Positions 27,864 to 36,256 of a stretch of DNA of 64,000 bases are shown here, piece by piece (positions within the stretch are counted from its first letter, which is position 1; every line of letters starts with the position of its first letter). The notes under the pieces were generated by a model. The model was not told where the DNA came from, did not search any database, and saw nothing but the letters and a program-made list of their open reading frames with translations. The stretch is from Pseudomonas kilonensis (GTDB taxonomy: Bacteria; Pseudomonadota; Gammaproteobacteria; Pseudomonadales; Pseudomonadaceae). The stretch lies in assembly GCF_001269885.1 (NCBI RefSeq), contig NZ_LHVH01000020.1, forward strand, positions 1-64,000. The letters are read 5' to 3'. Position numbers and translations under genes: made by a program.

Positions 27864-28538
27864 TCAGCGAACAGGCTTCATCGCATTGACGAACAACACA
27901 TTGTTTTCCAGGTGGATGTGCTGCATCAGGTCATCACGAAACTCCACCAGCCCGCGATACAGGGCGCGCCAGGTGTTGCAGGCGTCGGCGGGTGGGGTGA
28001 TCTGGTCGGTCAGGGTGAGCATGGTTTCCAGGGCTTCACCGTGCTGGTCGTGTTCGTAGCGCAGCACCTGGATCGGCGCCGAGGCCCGTTCACCCAAGCC
28101 TTGTTGCAGCATCGGGAACAGCACCTGTTCTTCCTTGAGCATGTGGCCTTCGAGTTCCTGGTACATGTCCTGCAGGTGATCGGCCAGGCCGTTCGGGCAA
28201 CTGGGTCGCGCACCGTGGACCTGCTCGACGCGCCGGGCCAGGCGGATCAGTTCCGGCAGTTGTTCGCGATGGCGCGCGTGGTAGCGCTCCAGGATGTGGG
28301 CAATCAAGGTCGCCTGGGGCTCGTCGCGCCAGTCATGGCCCAGCTCCCCGGCGGCTTGCAGGGTCCGCAGGGCGTCGGCGATCAGCAGCGGGTTCAGGCC
28401 TTTGCCCAGCGCGGCTTCGCGCAAGGATTTTCGCCCGCCGCAACAGAAGTCGAGGTTGTAATGATGGAAGGTACGGGTAGCACCGGGAATGTCGCAGGCC
28501 AGTTGGCCGAGGCTTTGTTCCAACAGATCGAGGCTCAT
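27864..28538 (-). CDS. dnrN: YtfE/DnrN (RIC) di-iron Fe-S cluster repair protein
   Basis: A 224-residue protein with an N-terminal ScdA-type segment (DIPGATRTFHHYNLDFCCGG) and a hemerythrin-like four-helix bundle whose di-iron ligands are visible (ERYHARHREQLPE, EGHMLKEEQVLFP, YEHDQHGEALE, MQHIHLENNVLF). This family repairs Fe-S clusters damaged by NO and is the norA homologue of Ralstonia. Two adjacent ATGs follow AAGGAAAC; 28538 has the better spacing, 28541 is the alternative. Divergent from norR, with a sigma-54 promoter and three NorR-type sites between. Confidence 0.9.
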   Translation of the reverse strand: MSLDLLEQSLGQLACDIPGATRTFHHYNLDFCCGGRKSLREAALGKGLNPLLIADALRTLQAAGELGHDWRDEPQATLIAHILERYHARHREQLPELIRLARRVEQVHGARPSCPNGLADHLQDMYQELEGHMLKEEQVLFPMLQQGLGERASAPIQVLRYEHDQHGEALETMLTLTDQITPPADACNTWRALYRGLVEFRDDLMQHIHLENNVLFVNAMKPVR

Positions 28539-28584
28539 CATGTTTCCTTGGGTTGAATCCCGGTAGGGACAGATGAGCGAACTT

Positions 28585-28600
28585 TGCAGTCGACGTGCCA
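28585..28600 (-). promoter_or_regulatory. Sigma-54 promoter of the YtfE/DnrN gene
   Basis: On the minus strand TGGCACGTCGACTGCA matches TGGCACG-N4-TTGCW with one change, with GG and GC correctly spaced. Expected start near 28575, leaving a leader of about 37 bases. Confidence 0.8.
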
Positions 28601-28640
28601 GATTCAACTGATTGAAAACAAAGCATTAAATTTTTGCCAG

Positions 28641-28697
28641 GGTGATTGTCACCCTGATTGTGAAGGGTCAAACGAACCCTGGAGGGTCACCACTACC
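28641..28697. promoter_or_regulatory. Three NorR-type sites between ytfE/dnrN and norR
   Basis: GGT-N7-ACC occurs at 28641-28653 (inside the perfect palindrome CAGGGTGA-N3-TCACCCTG), 28666-28678 and 28685-28697. The last abuts the norR start codon, so binding could also repress norR. Confidence 0.82.
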
Positions 28698-30230
28698 ATG
28701 CTGCGTGAAAGCCTGGCCGCCGACCTGATCGTCGAGCTGCCCAATGCGGTGCGATTGCAGCGCCTGGTGCAGACCCTGCGCGAATACTTTAACAGTGGCG
28801 CCGTGGGGCTGCTGCGTCTGGACGATGACAGTCTCAGGCCTGTGGCCACCGTGGGCCTGGTCCACGAGGCGCTGGGACGGCGCTTCGTGATTGCCCAGCA
28901 CCCGCGCCTGGCGGCGATCATGGCGTCGCGCGAACCCACCTGGTTCGAGCCGGACAGCCGTTTGCCGGACCCTTATGACGGCTTGCTCGACAACCACGTC
29001 GGTGAGCCACTGCCGGTGCATGACTGCATGGGCGTGAGCCTGTACGTGGAAGGCCGGCTCTGGGGGGCGATCACCCTGGATGCGTTGCATGCCGGCACCT
29101 TCGACAGCCGCGCCCGGGAGGAACTCAAGCGCTGTACCTTGCAGATCGAGGCGGCGGTGCGGGTCACTCGCCTTGAGCAGGAAAACCGTAGCCTGCGAGC
29201 ATCGCGCAGCGACCAGACCGACCTGCGGCTACCCGCCGAAGAGGGCGAGATCCTCGGGCGCAGCGAGGGTTTGCAGCAATTGCTTAACGAGCTGGATGTG
29301 CTGGCCGACTCTGAATTGCCAGTGCTGTTGCTCGGGGAAACCGGCGTCGGTAAGGAGCTGTTCGCCCGGCGGCTGCATCGCCTGTCTCGGCGCGGCCACA
29401 AGCCGTTGGTCCAGGTCAACTGCGCGGCGTTGCCCGAGTCCCTGGCCGAAAGCGAGTTGTTCGGCCACGTCAAAGGCGCGTTCTCCGGGGCGACCACCGA
29501 CCGCGCCGGGCGCTTCGATGCGGCCAATGGCGGCACGCTGTTTCTCGATGAGGTCGGCGAACTGCCGTTGAGCGTCCAGGCCAAGTTGCTGCGCACTCTG
29601 CAGAACGGCGAGATCCAGCGTCTGGGGGCGGACAAGCCGCTGCACGTCGATGTGCGGATCATCGCCGCCACCAACCGGCACTTGCCCGACAGCATTCGCG
29701 ACGGGCTGTTTCGCGCCGACCTGTACCACCGGCTTTCGGTCTACCCGGTGCCGATCCCACCGCTGCGCGAGCGCGGCCACGATGTGTTGATGCTGGCCGG
29801 GCACTTTCTCGAACTGAACCGCACACGCCTGGGCTTGCGTGGGTTGCGCCTGTCACCGGCGGCTGAACAGGCGCTGCTGGCGTACTCCTGGCCCGGCAAC
29901 GTGCGGGAGCTGGAACACGTGATCAGTCGCGCGGCGCTCAAGCAACTGAGCCGCGGCGCCAATCGCAGCCTGATCATGACCCTGGAACCGCAGGTGCTGG
30001 ACCTTGACGTCAACGCCAGCGCAGCTTCGGCGCAGGCGCTGCCGGAACAAGCCCTGCAAGCGTTGGATGCGCCCGTGCAACCCTTGAGCGAGGCTGTCGA
30101 CGGCTGCCAGCGACAGGCGATCCTCAAGGCCCTGGAACGCTGCGGGCAGAACTGGGCGGGGGCGGCGCGGTTGTTGGAGGTTGACCCGAGCAATCTGCAT
30201 AAGCTGGCGCGGCGGTTGGGGCTTAAGTAG
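28698..30230 (+). CDS. norR: NorR, NO-sensing sigma-54 activator
   Basis: A 510-residue enhancer-binding protein with three domains: an N-terminal GAF sensor (1-165) whose DSRLPDPYDGL and PVHDCMG segments correspond to the iron-ligand region of NorR; an AAA+ domain with Walker A GETGVGKE at 213-220; and a Fis-type helix-turn-helix ending in SNLHKLARRLGLK. The sigma-54-contacting loop reads GAFSGA at 260-265 instead of GAFTGA, a conservative but uncommon change. The ATG at 28698 abuts the third NorR-type site; GGAGGG is about 12 bases upstream. Targets predicted here are dnrN and dnr. Confidence 0.9.
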   Translation: MLRESLAADLIVELPNAVRLQRLVQTLREYFNSGAVGLLRLDDDSLRPVATVGLVHEALGRRFVIAQHPRLAAIMASREPTWFEPDSRLPDPYDGLLDNHVGEPLPVHDCMGVSLYVEGRLWGAITLDALHAGTFDSRAREELKRCTLQIEAAVRVTRLEQENRSLRASRSDQTDLRLPAEEGEILGRSEGLQQLLNELDVLADSELPVLLLGETGVGKELFARRLHRLSRRGHKPLVQVNCAALPESLAESELFGHVKGAFSGATTDRAGRFDAANGGTLFLDEVGELPLSVQAKLLRTLQNGEIQRLGADKPLHVDVRIIAATNRHLPDSIRDGLFRADLYHRLSVYPVPIPPLRERGHDVLMLAGHFLELNRTRLGLRGLRLSPAAEQALLAYSWPGNVRELEHVISRAALKQLSRGANRSLIMTLEPQVLDLDVNASAASAQALPEQALQALDAPVQPLSEAVDGCQRQAILKALERCGQNWAGAARLLEVDPSNLHKLARRLGLK

Positions 30231-30250
30231 CGGCAGACCGGGTTGCCGCC

Positions 30251-30342
30251 TTCGCGAGCAAGCCCGCTCCCACATTGGATCTGTGATTGTCTTCAGTTTT
30301 CTGATCACCCCCAATCCCCTGTGGGAGCGGGCTTGCTCGCGA
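30251..30342. repeat. REP pair after norR
   Basis: TTCGCGAGCAAGCCCGCTCCCAC at 30251-30273 and GTGGGAGCGGGCTTGCTCGCGAA at 30320-30342, diverging from a 46-bp spacer. No gene is seen in 30231-30445. Confidence 0.85.
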
Positions 30343-30445
30343 AGAGGCCGGCACTTTCAACACAAGAACCGGCATTGACAACGATCAAGGCCCGCCACCG
30401 CCGCAGAATCCACACTGGCCCAAACCCACAGTGGAGATTACCGTC

Positions 30446-31093
30446 ATGCCCCTTTCCCTGGCCAAAATGCGCCGCCAGTACACCCTCGATGGCCTGGATG
30501 AAGCCCAGGCCCCCGACGACCCCATGGCGTTGTTCGCGCTCTGGATGCAACAGGCCCGCGACACCGAAAGCCCACCCGTGGAAGCCAACAGCATGGCCCT
30601 GGCGACGGTGGACGAGCAGGGCCGGCCTCACTGCCGGGTGTTGTTGCTCAAGGGCTTCGACGCCCAGGGCTTTTCGTTTTTCGGCAACTACGACAGCGCA
30701 AAGGGCCAGGACCTGGCGGCCAACCCCTGGGCGGCCATGACGTTTTTCTGGCCGGGGCTGGAGCGGCAAGTACGCATCGAAGGGCCGGTCGACAAACTCG
30801 ATCCGGCGCTGTCGGATGCCTATTTCGAATCCCGTTCCGTCGCCAGTCGCCTGGGGGCCTGGGCGTCGCCACAAAGCCGACCACTGTTAGATCGGGCCGC
30901 GCTCGAGACCTTGCTGGCGCAGACCGAACAACGCTTTGCCGATCAACCCGTGCGGCGCCCCGACCATTGGGGAGGCTATTGCCTGCGGCCCGAACGGATG
31001 GAGTTCTGGCAGGGCCGCGCCGACCGTTTGCACGACCGCCTCGACTACCGCCTGCAGGATGACGCCTGGCAGCGTTGCCGCCTGGCACCCTGA
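30446..31093 (+). CDS. pdxH: Pyridoxamine 5'-phosphate oxidase (PdxH family)
   Basis: A 215-residue FMN enzyme that oxidises PNP/PMP to pyridoxal phosphate using O2. The start at 30446 gives [20 protein letters not shown]. Family marks are [38 protein letters not shown], and the C-terminal [21 protein letters not shown] ending in RLHDR...W-RLAP. It is complete. Its place in an anaerobic-respiration region is unexpected, since the reaction uses O2; it may simply be a neighbour or a second copy. Confidence 0.88.
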   Translation: MPLSLAKMRRQYTLDGLDEAQAPDDPMALFALWMQQARDTESPPVEANSMALATVDEQGRPHCRVLLLKGFDAQGFSFFGNYDSAKGQDLAANPWAAMTFFWPGLERQVRIEGPVDKLDPALSDAYFESRSVASRLGAWASPQSRPLLDRAALETLLAQTEQRFADQPVRRPDHWGGYCLRPERMEFWQGRADRLHDRLDYRLQDDAWQRCRLAP

Positions 31094-31103
31094 ATGGATG
31101 CCT

Positions 31104-31207
31104 TGTAGGAGCTGCCGAGCGTAGCGAGGCTGCGATCTTTTGATCTTTCGCTTGAGACTCAAGTGGCCCGGGAAAGATCGCAGCCTCGCTTCACTCGTCA
31201 GCTCCTA
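31104..31207. repeat. Second-type REPIN (TAGGAGCTG class)
   Basis: GTAGGAGCTGCCGAGCGTAGCGAGGCTGCGATC faces GATCGCAGCCTCGCTTCACTCGTCAGCTCCTAC around TTGAGACTCAAG. A sister copy is at 61368-61463. It is a different family from the GTGGGAGC units. Confidence 0.85.
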
Positions 31208-31241
31208 CTGGGACAGGATCGTTCTTGCATGGGGTGCCAAG

Positions 31242-31253
31242 GGAGGTACCTCC
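31242..31253. promoter_or_regulatory. Perfect 12-bp palindrome upstream of moaB
   Basis: GGAGGTACCTCC contains two overlapping NarL-like heptamers (TACCTCC on both strands) but in head-to-head order, unlike the 7-2-7 site before narK1. It is 68 bp before moaB. It may be a regulator site or chance. Confidence 0.3.
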
Positions 31254-31321
31254 AACGAGGAATAGGCCCGGCAACGATTGCAGTTCAGGCTGGGCCATCT
31301 TTTCTGACAGGACGGCTGATC

Positions 31322-31876
31322 ATGGCCCATCTGACGCAACGCCTCTTTCAACCGCTGAACATCGCGGTCCTTACCATCAGCGATACCCGCACCTTCGACA
31401 CCGACACCTCGGGCCAAACCCTGGCGGACCTGTTGCAAACGGCCGGACACGTGCTCATCGACCGTGGGCTGGTGAAAGACGATATCTACCAGATCCGCGC
31501 CCAGGTCTCCCAATGGATCGCCGACCCCAAGGTGCAGGTGGTGTTGATGACCGGTGGCACCGGGTTCACCCCGCGCGACAACACCCCCCAAGCGGTGGCG
31601 CCACTGCTGGACAAGCAGGTGGACGGTTTCGGCGAGCTGTTCCGCCAGGTGTCGCTGGCGGAGATCGGCATGTCCACCCTGCAATCGCGCGCCTTGGCGG
31701 GCATGAGCAATGGGGTGCTGGTGTGCTGCTTGCCGGGTTCGCCGGGGGCGTGCCGGACCGGGTGGGAGCAGATCCTGGCCGGGCAATTGGACAGCCGCAC
31801 CGGCCCGTGCAATTTCACCCCGCACCTCAAGCCCCAGGACGGCATCGCCCCAACGGCTTGCGAGACACGCTCGTGA
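31322..31876 (+). CDS. moaB: MoaB, molybdopterin adenylyltransferase-type protein
   Basis: A 184-residue MoaB/Mog-family protein. Signatures are LTISDTRTFDTDTSGQTL near residue 18 and the MPT-binding MTGGTGFTPRDNTPQA near 75, followed by GVLVCCLPGSPGACRTGW. It acts in molybdenum cofactor synthesis, needed by NarG. The start at 31322 (MAHLTQRLFQPLN) follows GACGGCTGATC; upstream codons are repeat DNA. It overlaps moeA by four bases (GTGA). Confidence 0.9.
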   Translation: MAHLTQRLFQPLNIAVLTISDTRTFDTDTSGQTLADLLQTAGHVLIDRGLVKDDIYQIRAQVSQWIADPKVQVVLMTGGTGFTPRDNTPQAVAPLLDKQVDGFGELFRQVSLAEIGMSTLQSRALAGMSNGVLVCCLPGSPGACRTGWEQILAGQLDSRTGPCNFTPHLKPQDGIAPTACETRS

Positions 31877-33108
31877 GCGGTCGGGTGTGCGACAGCGGCG
31901 TGCTGATGCCGGTGGATGAGGCGATCCGTCATCTGCTCGACCAGGCACCGCCGCCACCGCCCGTGCAACGGGTTGGCCTGGACCAGGCCCTGGCGCGTGT
32001 GCTGGCCACTGACATTGTGTGCCCGATGAACCTGCCGGCCTGGGACAACAGCGCAATGGACGGCTATGCCCTGCGGGCCGCTGACCTGCCGGGTGACGGC
32101 GGCTACCTGCTGTTGGGCGGGCGGATCGCCGCCGGTGACGAGCCGGGCGAGCCGTTGCAGGCCGGGTACGTCGTGCGGATTTTTACTGGCGCGCCGCTGC
32201 CACCGGGTGCCGACACGGTGGTGCCGCAGGAAAGCTGTCGCGTCGATGGCGAGCGGGTCTGGTTGCCATCGGTCAATGGCGGCGACCATGTTCGCAAGGA
32301 AGGCGAGGAACTGCGTCGAGGAGACCGGCTGCTTGAAGCCGGCACGCGCTTGCGCGCCCAGGAGTTGGGTTTGCTCGCCGGTGCCGGCGTCGGCCAGGTG
32401 GACGTTTATCGCCCCTTGCAAGTGGGCTTGCTCAGCAGCGGCGATGAGCTGCGCGAGCCGGGCGAGCCACTGGCGCCAGGACAGATCTACAACAGCAATC
32501 GCCATAGCCTCGCCGCACTGTTGCGCGGTTGGGGTGTCGAGGTGCATGACTTCGGGGTCATGCCCGACCAGTTATTGGCCAGTCGACAAGCGTTGCGCCT
32601 GGCCGCCGCCGAATGCGATGTGCTGATTACATCCGGCGGTGTCTCGGTGGGTGAAGAAGACCACCTCAAGCATGCCATCGAAGCCTTGGGCAGCATCGAC
32701 CTCTGGCGCCTCGCCATCCAGCCGGGCAAGCCCCTGGCCTTTGGGGATGTGGAAGGCAAGCCTTGGATCGGGCTGCCAGGCAACCCGTCGGCGGCATTGA
32801 TTACCGCACTGATCGTCGTGCGTCCGTTCCTGTTCCGGGCCCAGGGCATGGGCGACGTGTTACCTGTGCCGTTGCAGGTGCCAGCCGGGTTCGACTGGCT
32901 CAAGCGCAACCGACGCCGGCAGTACCTGCGGGCCAGGTTGGTTCCGGATGCCAGCGGCCACCTGTGTGTGGAACTGCACCCTCAGCAAAGTTCGGCGATG
33001 CTGACGGCCGCTTGCTGGGCCGATGGGCTGGCGGTGGTGGAGTGTGAGGCGCAACTGCACAAGCACGACAAGGTGCTGTACCTGCCATTCGCCGAGCTGA
33101 TGCATTGA
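31873..33108 (+). CDS. moeA: MoeA, molybdopterin molybdenumtransferase
   Basis: A 411-residue protein that inserts Mo into adenylated molybdopterin. Conserved parts: LPAWDNSAMDGYALRA, RIFTGAPLPPGADTVV, YNSNRHSL, ITSGGVSVGEEDHLK and the loop GLPGNPSAA. The GTG start at 31873 overlaps the moaB stop and gives the Cys-containing N-terminus seen in other Pseudomonas MoeA; an ATG at 31909 is the alternative. With moaB and moaA (51307) it supplies cofactor to NarGHI. Confidence 0.92.
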   Translation: MSGRVCDSGVLMPVDEAIRHLLDQAPPPPPVQRVGLDQALARVLATDIVCPMNLPAWDNSAMDGYALRAADLPGDGGYLLLGGRIAAGDEPGEPLQAGYVVRIFTGAPLPPGADTVVPQESCRVDGERVWLPSVNGGDHVRKEGEELRRGDRLLEAGTRLRAQELGLLAGAGVGQVDVYRPLQVGLLSSGDELREPGEPLAPGQIYNSNRHSLAALLRGWGVEVHDFGVMPDQLLASRQALRLAAAECDVLITSGGVSVGEEDHLKHAIEALGSIDLWRLAIQPGKPLAFGDVEGKPWIGLPGNPSAALITALIVVRPFLFRAQGMGDVLPVPLQVPAGFDWLKRNRRRQYLRARLVPDASGHLCVELHPQQSSAMLTAACWADGLAVVECEAQLHKHDKVLYLPFAELMH

Positions 33109-33114
33109 CGGCAA

Positions 33115-33128
33115 TTGATTGTCGTCAA
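33115..33128. promoter_or_regulatory. FNR/ANR/DNR box of ubiUVT
   Basis: TTGATTGTCGTCAA matches TTGAT-N4-ATCAA with one change and lies 61 bp before ubiU. It begins seven bases after the moeA stop, so ubiUVT has its own oxygen- or NO-responsive promoter. Confidence 0.72.
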
Positions 33129-33189
33129 GGTCGCCGGCCGAGGGCTGGCTAGACTGGCGGCGCTTGAGTTTTTCTCATGAGGATGCCCC

Positions 33190-34185
33190 ATGCAACTGGT
33201 TTGCCCGGCAGGGAATCTGCCTGCCCTCAAAGCGGCGGTGCGCCAAGGCGCCGATGCCGTCTATGTCGGCTTTCGCGATGACACCAATGCCCGGCATTTT
33301 GCCGGGCTGAACATGGACGACAAGCAGTTCGACGCGGCTGTCGCACACATCCGTCAGCATCAACGCAAGCTGTACGTGGCGGTCAATACTTACCCGCAGC
33401 CCAAGGGCTGGGAGCGCTGGCAACGGGCGGTGGACCGCGCCGCCGATTTCGGCGTGGATGCCCTGATTGCCGCCGACCCTGGCGTGCTCAGCTACGCCAG
33501 CCAGCGCCATCCTCGGTTGGCGCTGCACCTTTCCGTACAAGGCTCGGCCACACACGCCGCGGCCCTGGCGTTCTACGCGCAGCGCTATGACATCCGCCGC
33601 GCCGTGCTGCCGCGGGTACTGTCCCTGGCCCAGGTGCGACAGGTGGCGGCGGGCAGTCCGGTGCCGATCGAAGTCTTCGGTTTCGGCAGCCTGTGCATCA
33701 TGGCTGAAGGCCGTTGCCACTTGTCTTCCTACATCACCGGCGAATCGCCGAACCTGTGCGGCGTCTGCTCGCCCGCCAAGGCGGTGCGCTGGAGCGAGGA
33801 TGCCCAAGGCCTCAGCGCACGCCTGAGCGAGGTGCTGATCGACCGCTACACCCCCGAAGAACCGGCCGGTTATCCGACCCTGTGCAAAGGCCGCTTCCTG
33901 GTCGGCGGCAAGCGCTTCCATGCGCTGGAAGAACCCACCAGCCTCGACACCCTCGACCTGCTGCCGGAGCTGGCGGCCATTGGCGTCGAAGCGGTGAAGA
34001 TCGAAGGTCGCCAACGCAGCCCAGCCTACGTTGAACAAGTGACCCGGGTCTGGCGCGCCGCACTGGATGCCCATAAGGCCGCGCCGCAACGGTTCCGGGT
34101 GCAGGAAGAATGGCGCCAGGCGCTGGCTGGCTTGTCCGAAGGCAGCCAGACCACCCTGGGTGCCTACCATCGATCATGGCAATGA
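33190..34185 (+). CDS. ubiU: UbiU, O2-independent ubiquinone hydroxylase subunit (U32 family)
   Basis: A 331-residue U32-fold protein. It begins MQLVCPAGNLPALKAAVRQGADAVYVGF. Four cysteines of the Fe-S site are visible: SLCIMAEGRCHLSSY, NLCGVC and TLCKGRFL. UbiU and UbiV form a complex that hydroxylates the ubiquinone ring without O2, using prephenate as oxygen donor in E. coli. It is followed after 11 bp by ubiV. Confidence 0.93.
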   Translation: MQLVCPAGNLPALKAAVRQGADAVYVGFRDDTNARHFAGLNMDDKQFDAAVAHIRQHQRKLYVAVNTYPQPKGWERWQRAVDRAADFGVDALIAADPGVLSYASQRHPRLALHLSVQGSATHAAALAFYAQRYDIRRAVLPRVLSLAQVRQVAAGSPVPIEVFGFGSLCIMAEGRCHLSSYITGESPNLCGVCSPAKAVRWSEDAQGLSARLSEVLIDRYTPEEPAGYPTLCKGRFLVGGKRFHALEEPTSLDTLDLLPELAAIGVEAVKIEGRQRSPAYVEQVTRVWRAALDAHKAAPQRFRVQEEWRQALAGLSEGSQTTLGAYHRSWQ

Positions 34186-34196
34186 GGGGAGGCCAG

Positions 34197-35087
34197 ATGA
34201 AACTCAGCCTGGGACCGGTCCTGTTTTACTGGGACAAAGCGCAACTGGGGAATTTCTATGCCGAGATGTCGGCATTGCCGCTGGACGTGATTTACCTGGG
34301 GGAAACCGTGTGTTCGAAACGCCGGGCGTTCTCCCTGGATCAATGGCTGGGGTTGGCGCGCGAGCTGCAAGCGTGTAGCCAGGCACAAATTGTGTTGTCG
34401 AGCCTGACGCTGATCGAAGCGGCCTCGGAGCTGTCCTCGCTGCGCCGCCTGTGTGACAACGGCCAGTTGTTGGTGGAAGCCAATGACATGGGCGCGGTGC
34501 AGTTCATGGCCGAACGCAAGCTGCCTTTCGTTGGCGGCCCGGCGCTGAACCTGTACAACGGCCACGCCCTGGGGCAATTGCTCGACAGCGGCATGATCCG
34601 TTGGGTGCCGCCGGTGGAGTGCTCGGCGGCGCTGATCGGCGATGTGCTGGAGCAGGTGCGGGACATGGACCACGAGGTGCCCGAGGTGGAGATCTTCGCC
34701 TACGGTCATCTGCCCTTGGCATACTCGGCGCGCTGCTTTACCGCTCGAGCCGAAAACCGCCCCAAGGACGACTGCCAGTTCTGCTGCATCAACTACCCCG
34801 ACGGCCTGGCGCTGAGCAGTCAGGAAGGCCAACAGTTGTTCACCCTCAACGGCATCCAGACGATGTCCGGCGAGGTGACGAACCTGCTGGCCGACTACAA
34901 CGCATTGATGGCCTGCGGCGCCGATGTGCTGCGCCTGAGTCCGCGTGCCCAGGGCATGGCCGAGGTGGTCACCGCCTTCGACAAGGTTCGCCAGGGCGAG
35001 GCACCACCGCTGTTCGTGGACGGTTGCAATGGCTACTGGCACGGCCATGCCGGCATGTTGAAGGTAGAGGAGGCGGGCCTGTGTTGA
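34197..35087 (+). CDS. ubiV: UbiV, O2-independent ubiquinone hydroxylase subunit (U32 family)
   Basis: A 296-residue partner of UbiU. The start at 34197 (MKLSLGPVLFYWDKA) follows GGGGAGG. Cluster cysteines are in LGETVCSKRR, SARCFTARAEN and DDCQFCC, the UbiV pattern. Its last seven bases overlap the ubiT start. Ubiquinone made this way feeds electrons to NarI and the bc1 complex during denitrification. Confidence 0.93.
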   Translation: MKLSLGPVLFYWDKAQLGNFYAEMSALPLDVIYLGETVCSKRRAFSLDQWLGLARELQACSQAQIVLSSLTLIEAASELSSLRRLCDNGQLLVEANDMGAVQFMAERKLPFVGGPALNLYNGHALGQLLDSGMIRWVPPVECSAALIGDVLEQVRDMDHEVPEVEIFAYGHLPLAYSARCFTARAENRPKDDCQFCCINYPDGLALSSQEGQQLFTLNGIQTMSGEVTNLLADYNALMACGADVLRLSPRAQGMAEVVTAFDKVRQGEAPPLFVDGCNGYWHGHAGMLKVEEAGLC

Positions 35088-35551
35088 GTCCGAAGAAATG
35101 GGTGCTCAAAGGCGCCGACCGCTTGCTGCCGTTGGTGGGCAAGGTGCCGTTCGTGGTGCAGCGACTGGCGTTGCAGCAGGCGCTCAATCGCTGCCTGGCC
35201 GAGCCGTTGCGCGATGGCGGGTTCGATGTGCTGCGTGGGCGATGGTTGTGCCTGCGCGTGCCTGACTTGAAGTTGTGTTGGTACCTGACCTTGGCGCGGG
35301 ATGGATTGCGCATTGCCGAACGGGCCGAGGCCCAGGTCACCATCAGCGGCAACTGGCGCGAGTTCCTGTTGTTGGCCAGTCGGCAGGAAGACCCGGATAC
35401 GTTGTTCTTTCGTCGGCGGTTGGTGATCGAGGGGGACACCGAGTTGGGGCTGGCGTTGAAGAACTTGATCGACAGTCTTGATCCAGACGTCCTGCCGCCT
35501 TGGCTCTGGCGCAACCTGGAGCGGGCGGGCAAGGGGTTGGCGACGGTCTGA
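35081..35551 (+). CDS. ubiT: UbiT, SCP2-domain lipid carrier of anaerobic ubiquinone synthesis
   Basis: A 156-residue protein with an SCP2 lipid-binding domain (about 40-135: RGRWLCLRVPDLKLCWYLTL, AEAQVTISGNWREFLLLASR, RRRLVIEGDTELGL). It binds hydrophobic quinone precursors and is needed for anaerobic ubiquinone. The GTG at 35081 has GAGGAGG eight bases upstream and overlaps ubiV; a TTG three bases later is possible. It overlaps the next ORF by one base. Confidence 0.88.
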   Translation: MLSPKKWVLKGADRLLPLVGKVPFVVQRLALQQALNRCLAEPLRDGGFDVLRGRWLCLRVPDLKLCWYLTLARDGLRIAERAEAQVTISGNWREFLLLASRQEDPDTLFFRRRLVIEGDTELGLALKNLIDSLDPDVLPPWLWRNLERAGKGLATV

Positions 35552-35916
35552 TGAAAGCCCCGAGTTTATTGCCTCTGGTGTATTCGTGTTCCGGTTGTTC
35601 CAACGTGGCGCAACTGGCCAACACCGTTGCCCTGCGCCTGGACCGTGCGGGTTTGGCGGAGATGTCTTGTATTGTCGGGGTGGGTGGGCATGTGGCGCCA
35701 CTGGTTGACAAGGCGCGGTCGGGGCGGCGGATCATTGCCTTGGATGGTTGTCCGTTGCAGTGCGTTCAGGCGTGTTTGCGGCAGCATGATTTGGTGGCGG
35801 ATGTGCATGTGATTCTGAACCAGCTGGGGTTGCGCAAGCGGTTTGGGGTGGATTGCGCTGAGCCCGAGATGGAGTTGGTATTTTCGCGGGTGGTGGGGTT
35901 GATTGATGTGGGTTAG
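35551..35916 (+). CDS. DGC-domain putative zinc-binding protein
   Basis: A 121-residue protein with YSCSGCSNVAQLAN near the N-terminus and the defining LDGCPLQC motif in the middle, giving a set of cysteines for a metal site. It is the last gene of the ubiUVT operon, its ATG overlapping the ubiT stop by one base. The DGC family has no firm function; similar genes often sit near anaerobic respiration genes. Here it may act in redox sensing or in Fe-S or Zn handling for UbiUV, which is inference. Confidence 0.75.
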   Translation: MKAPSLLPLVYSCSGCSNVAQLANTVALRLDRAGLAEMSCIVGVGGHVAPLVDKARSGRRIIALDGCPLQCVQACLRQHDLVADVHVILNQLGLRKRFGVDCAEPEMELVFSRVVGLIDVG

Positions 35917-35921
35917 GTTGG

Positions 35922-36256
35922 GTGAATATCCATTTCTTTGGTAATGGCGGCTTATGGTTCCGCTCTTACAGCGGCTCACTTTTGAGAAGCGCAAAAGTAA
36001 GCAAAACGCTCCTGCCCCACCACTCGGCACCTCGCTTAGGCTCGGTGTGCCCTCACTCCGGCATTGCTCCGTGGGCCCGCCGCGAAGGGCCATCCATGGC
36101 CCAGCGCGGCTATCCCGGCATCCATGCCGGGATGCCCACTGCGCAATACCTGCGTTCAGCCAGCGTGGTTAACGGGGCGCCCGAGATCAACGTCCATCGC
36201 GAGGCGGCCTTATAGCCGACCTGGTTCTTGGTGGAGACCGCGTTTCTCCTGTGGGA
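35922..36256 (+). repeat. 334-bp inverted repeat, left arm
   Basis: Starts GTGAATATCCATTTCTTTGG and runs to GCGTTTCTCCTGTGGGAGC. It is complementary, with scattered changes, to 36738-37071. It contains long palindromic stretches such as GGCATCCATGCCGGGATGCC and CTCACTTTTGAGAAGCGCAAAAGTAAG. Short frames inside it (MAQRGYPGIHAG type) are not genes. Confidence 0.85.
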
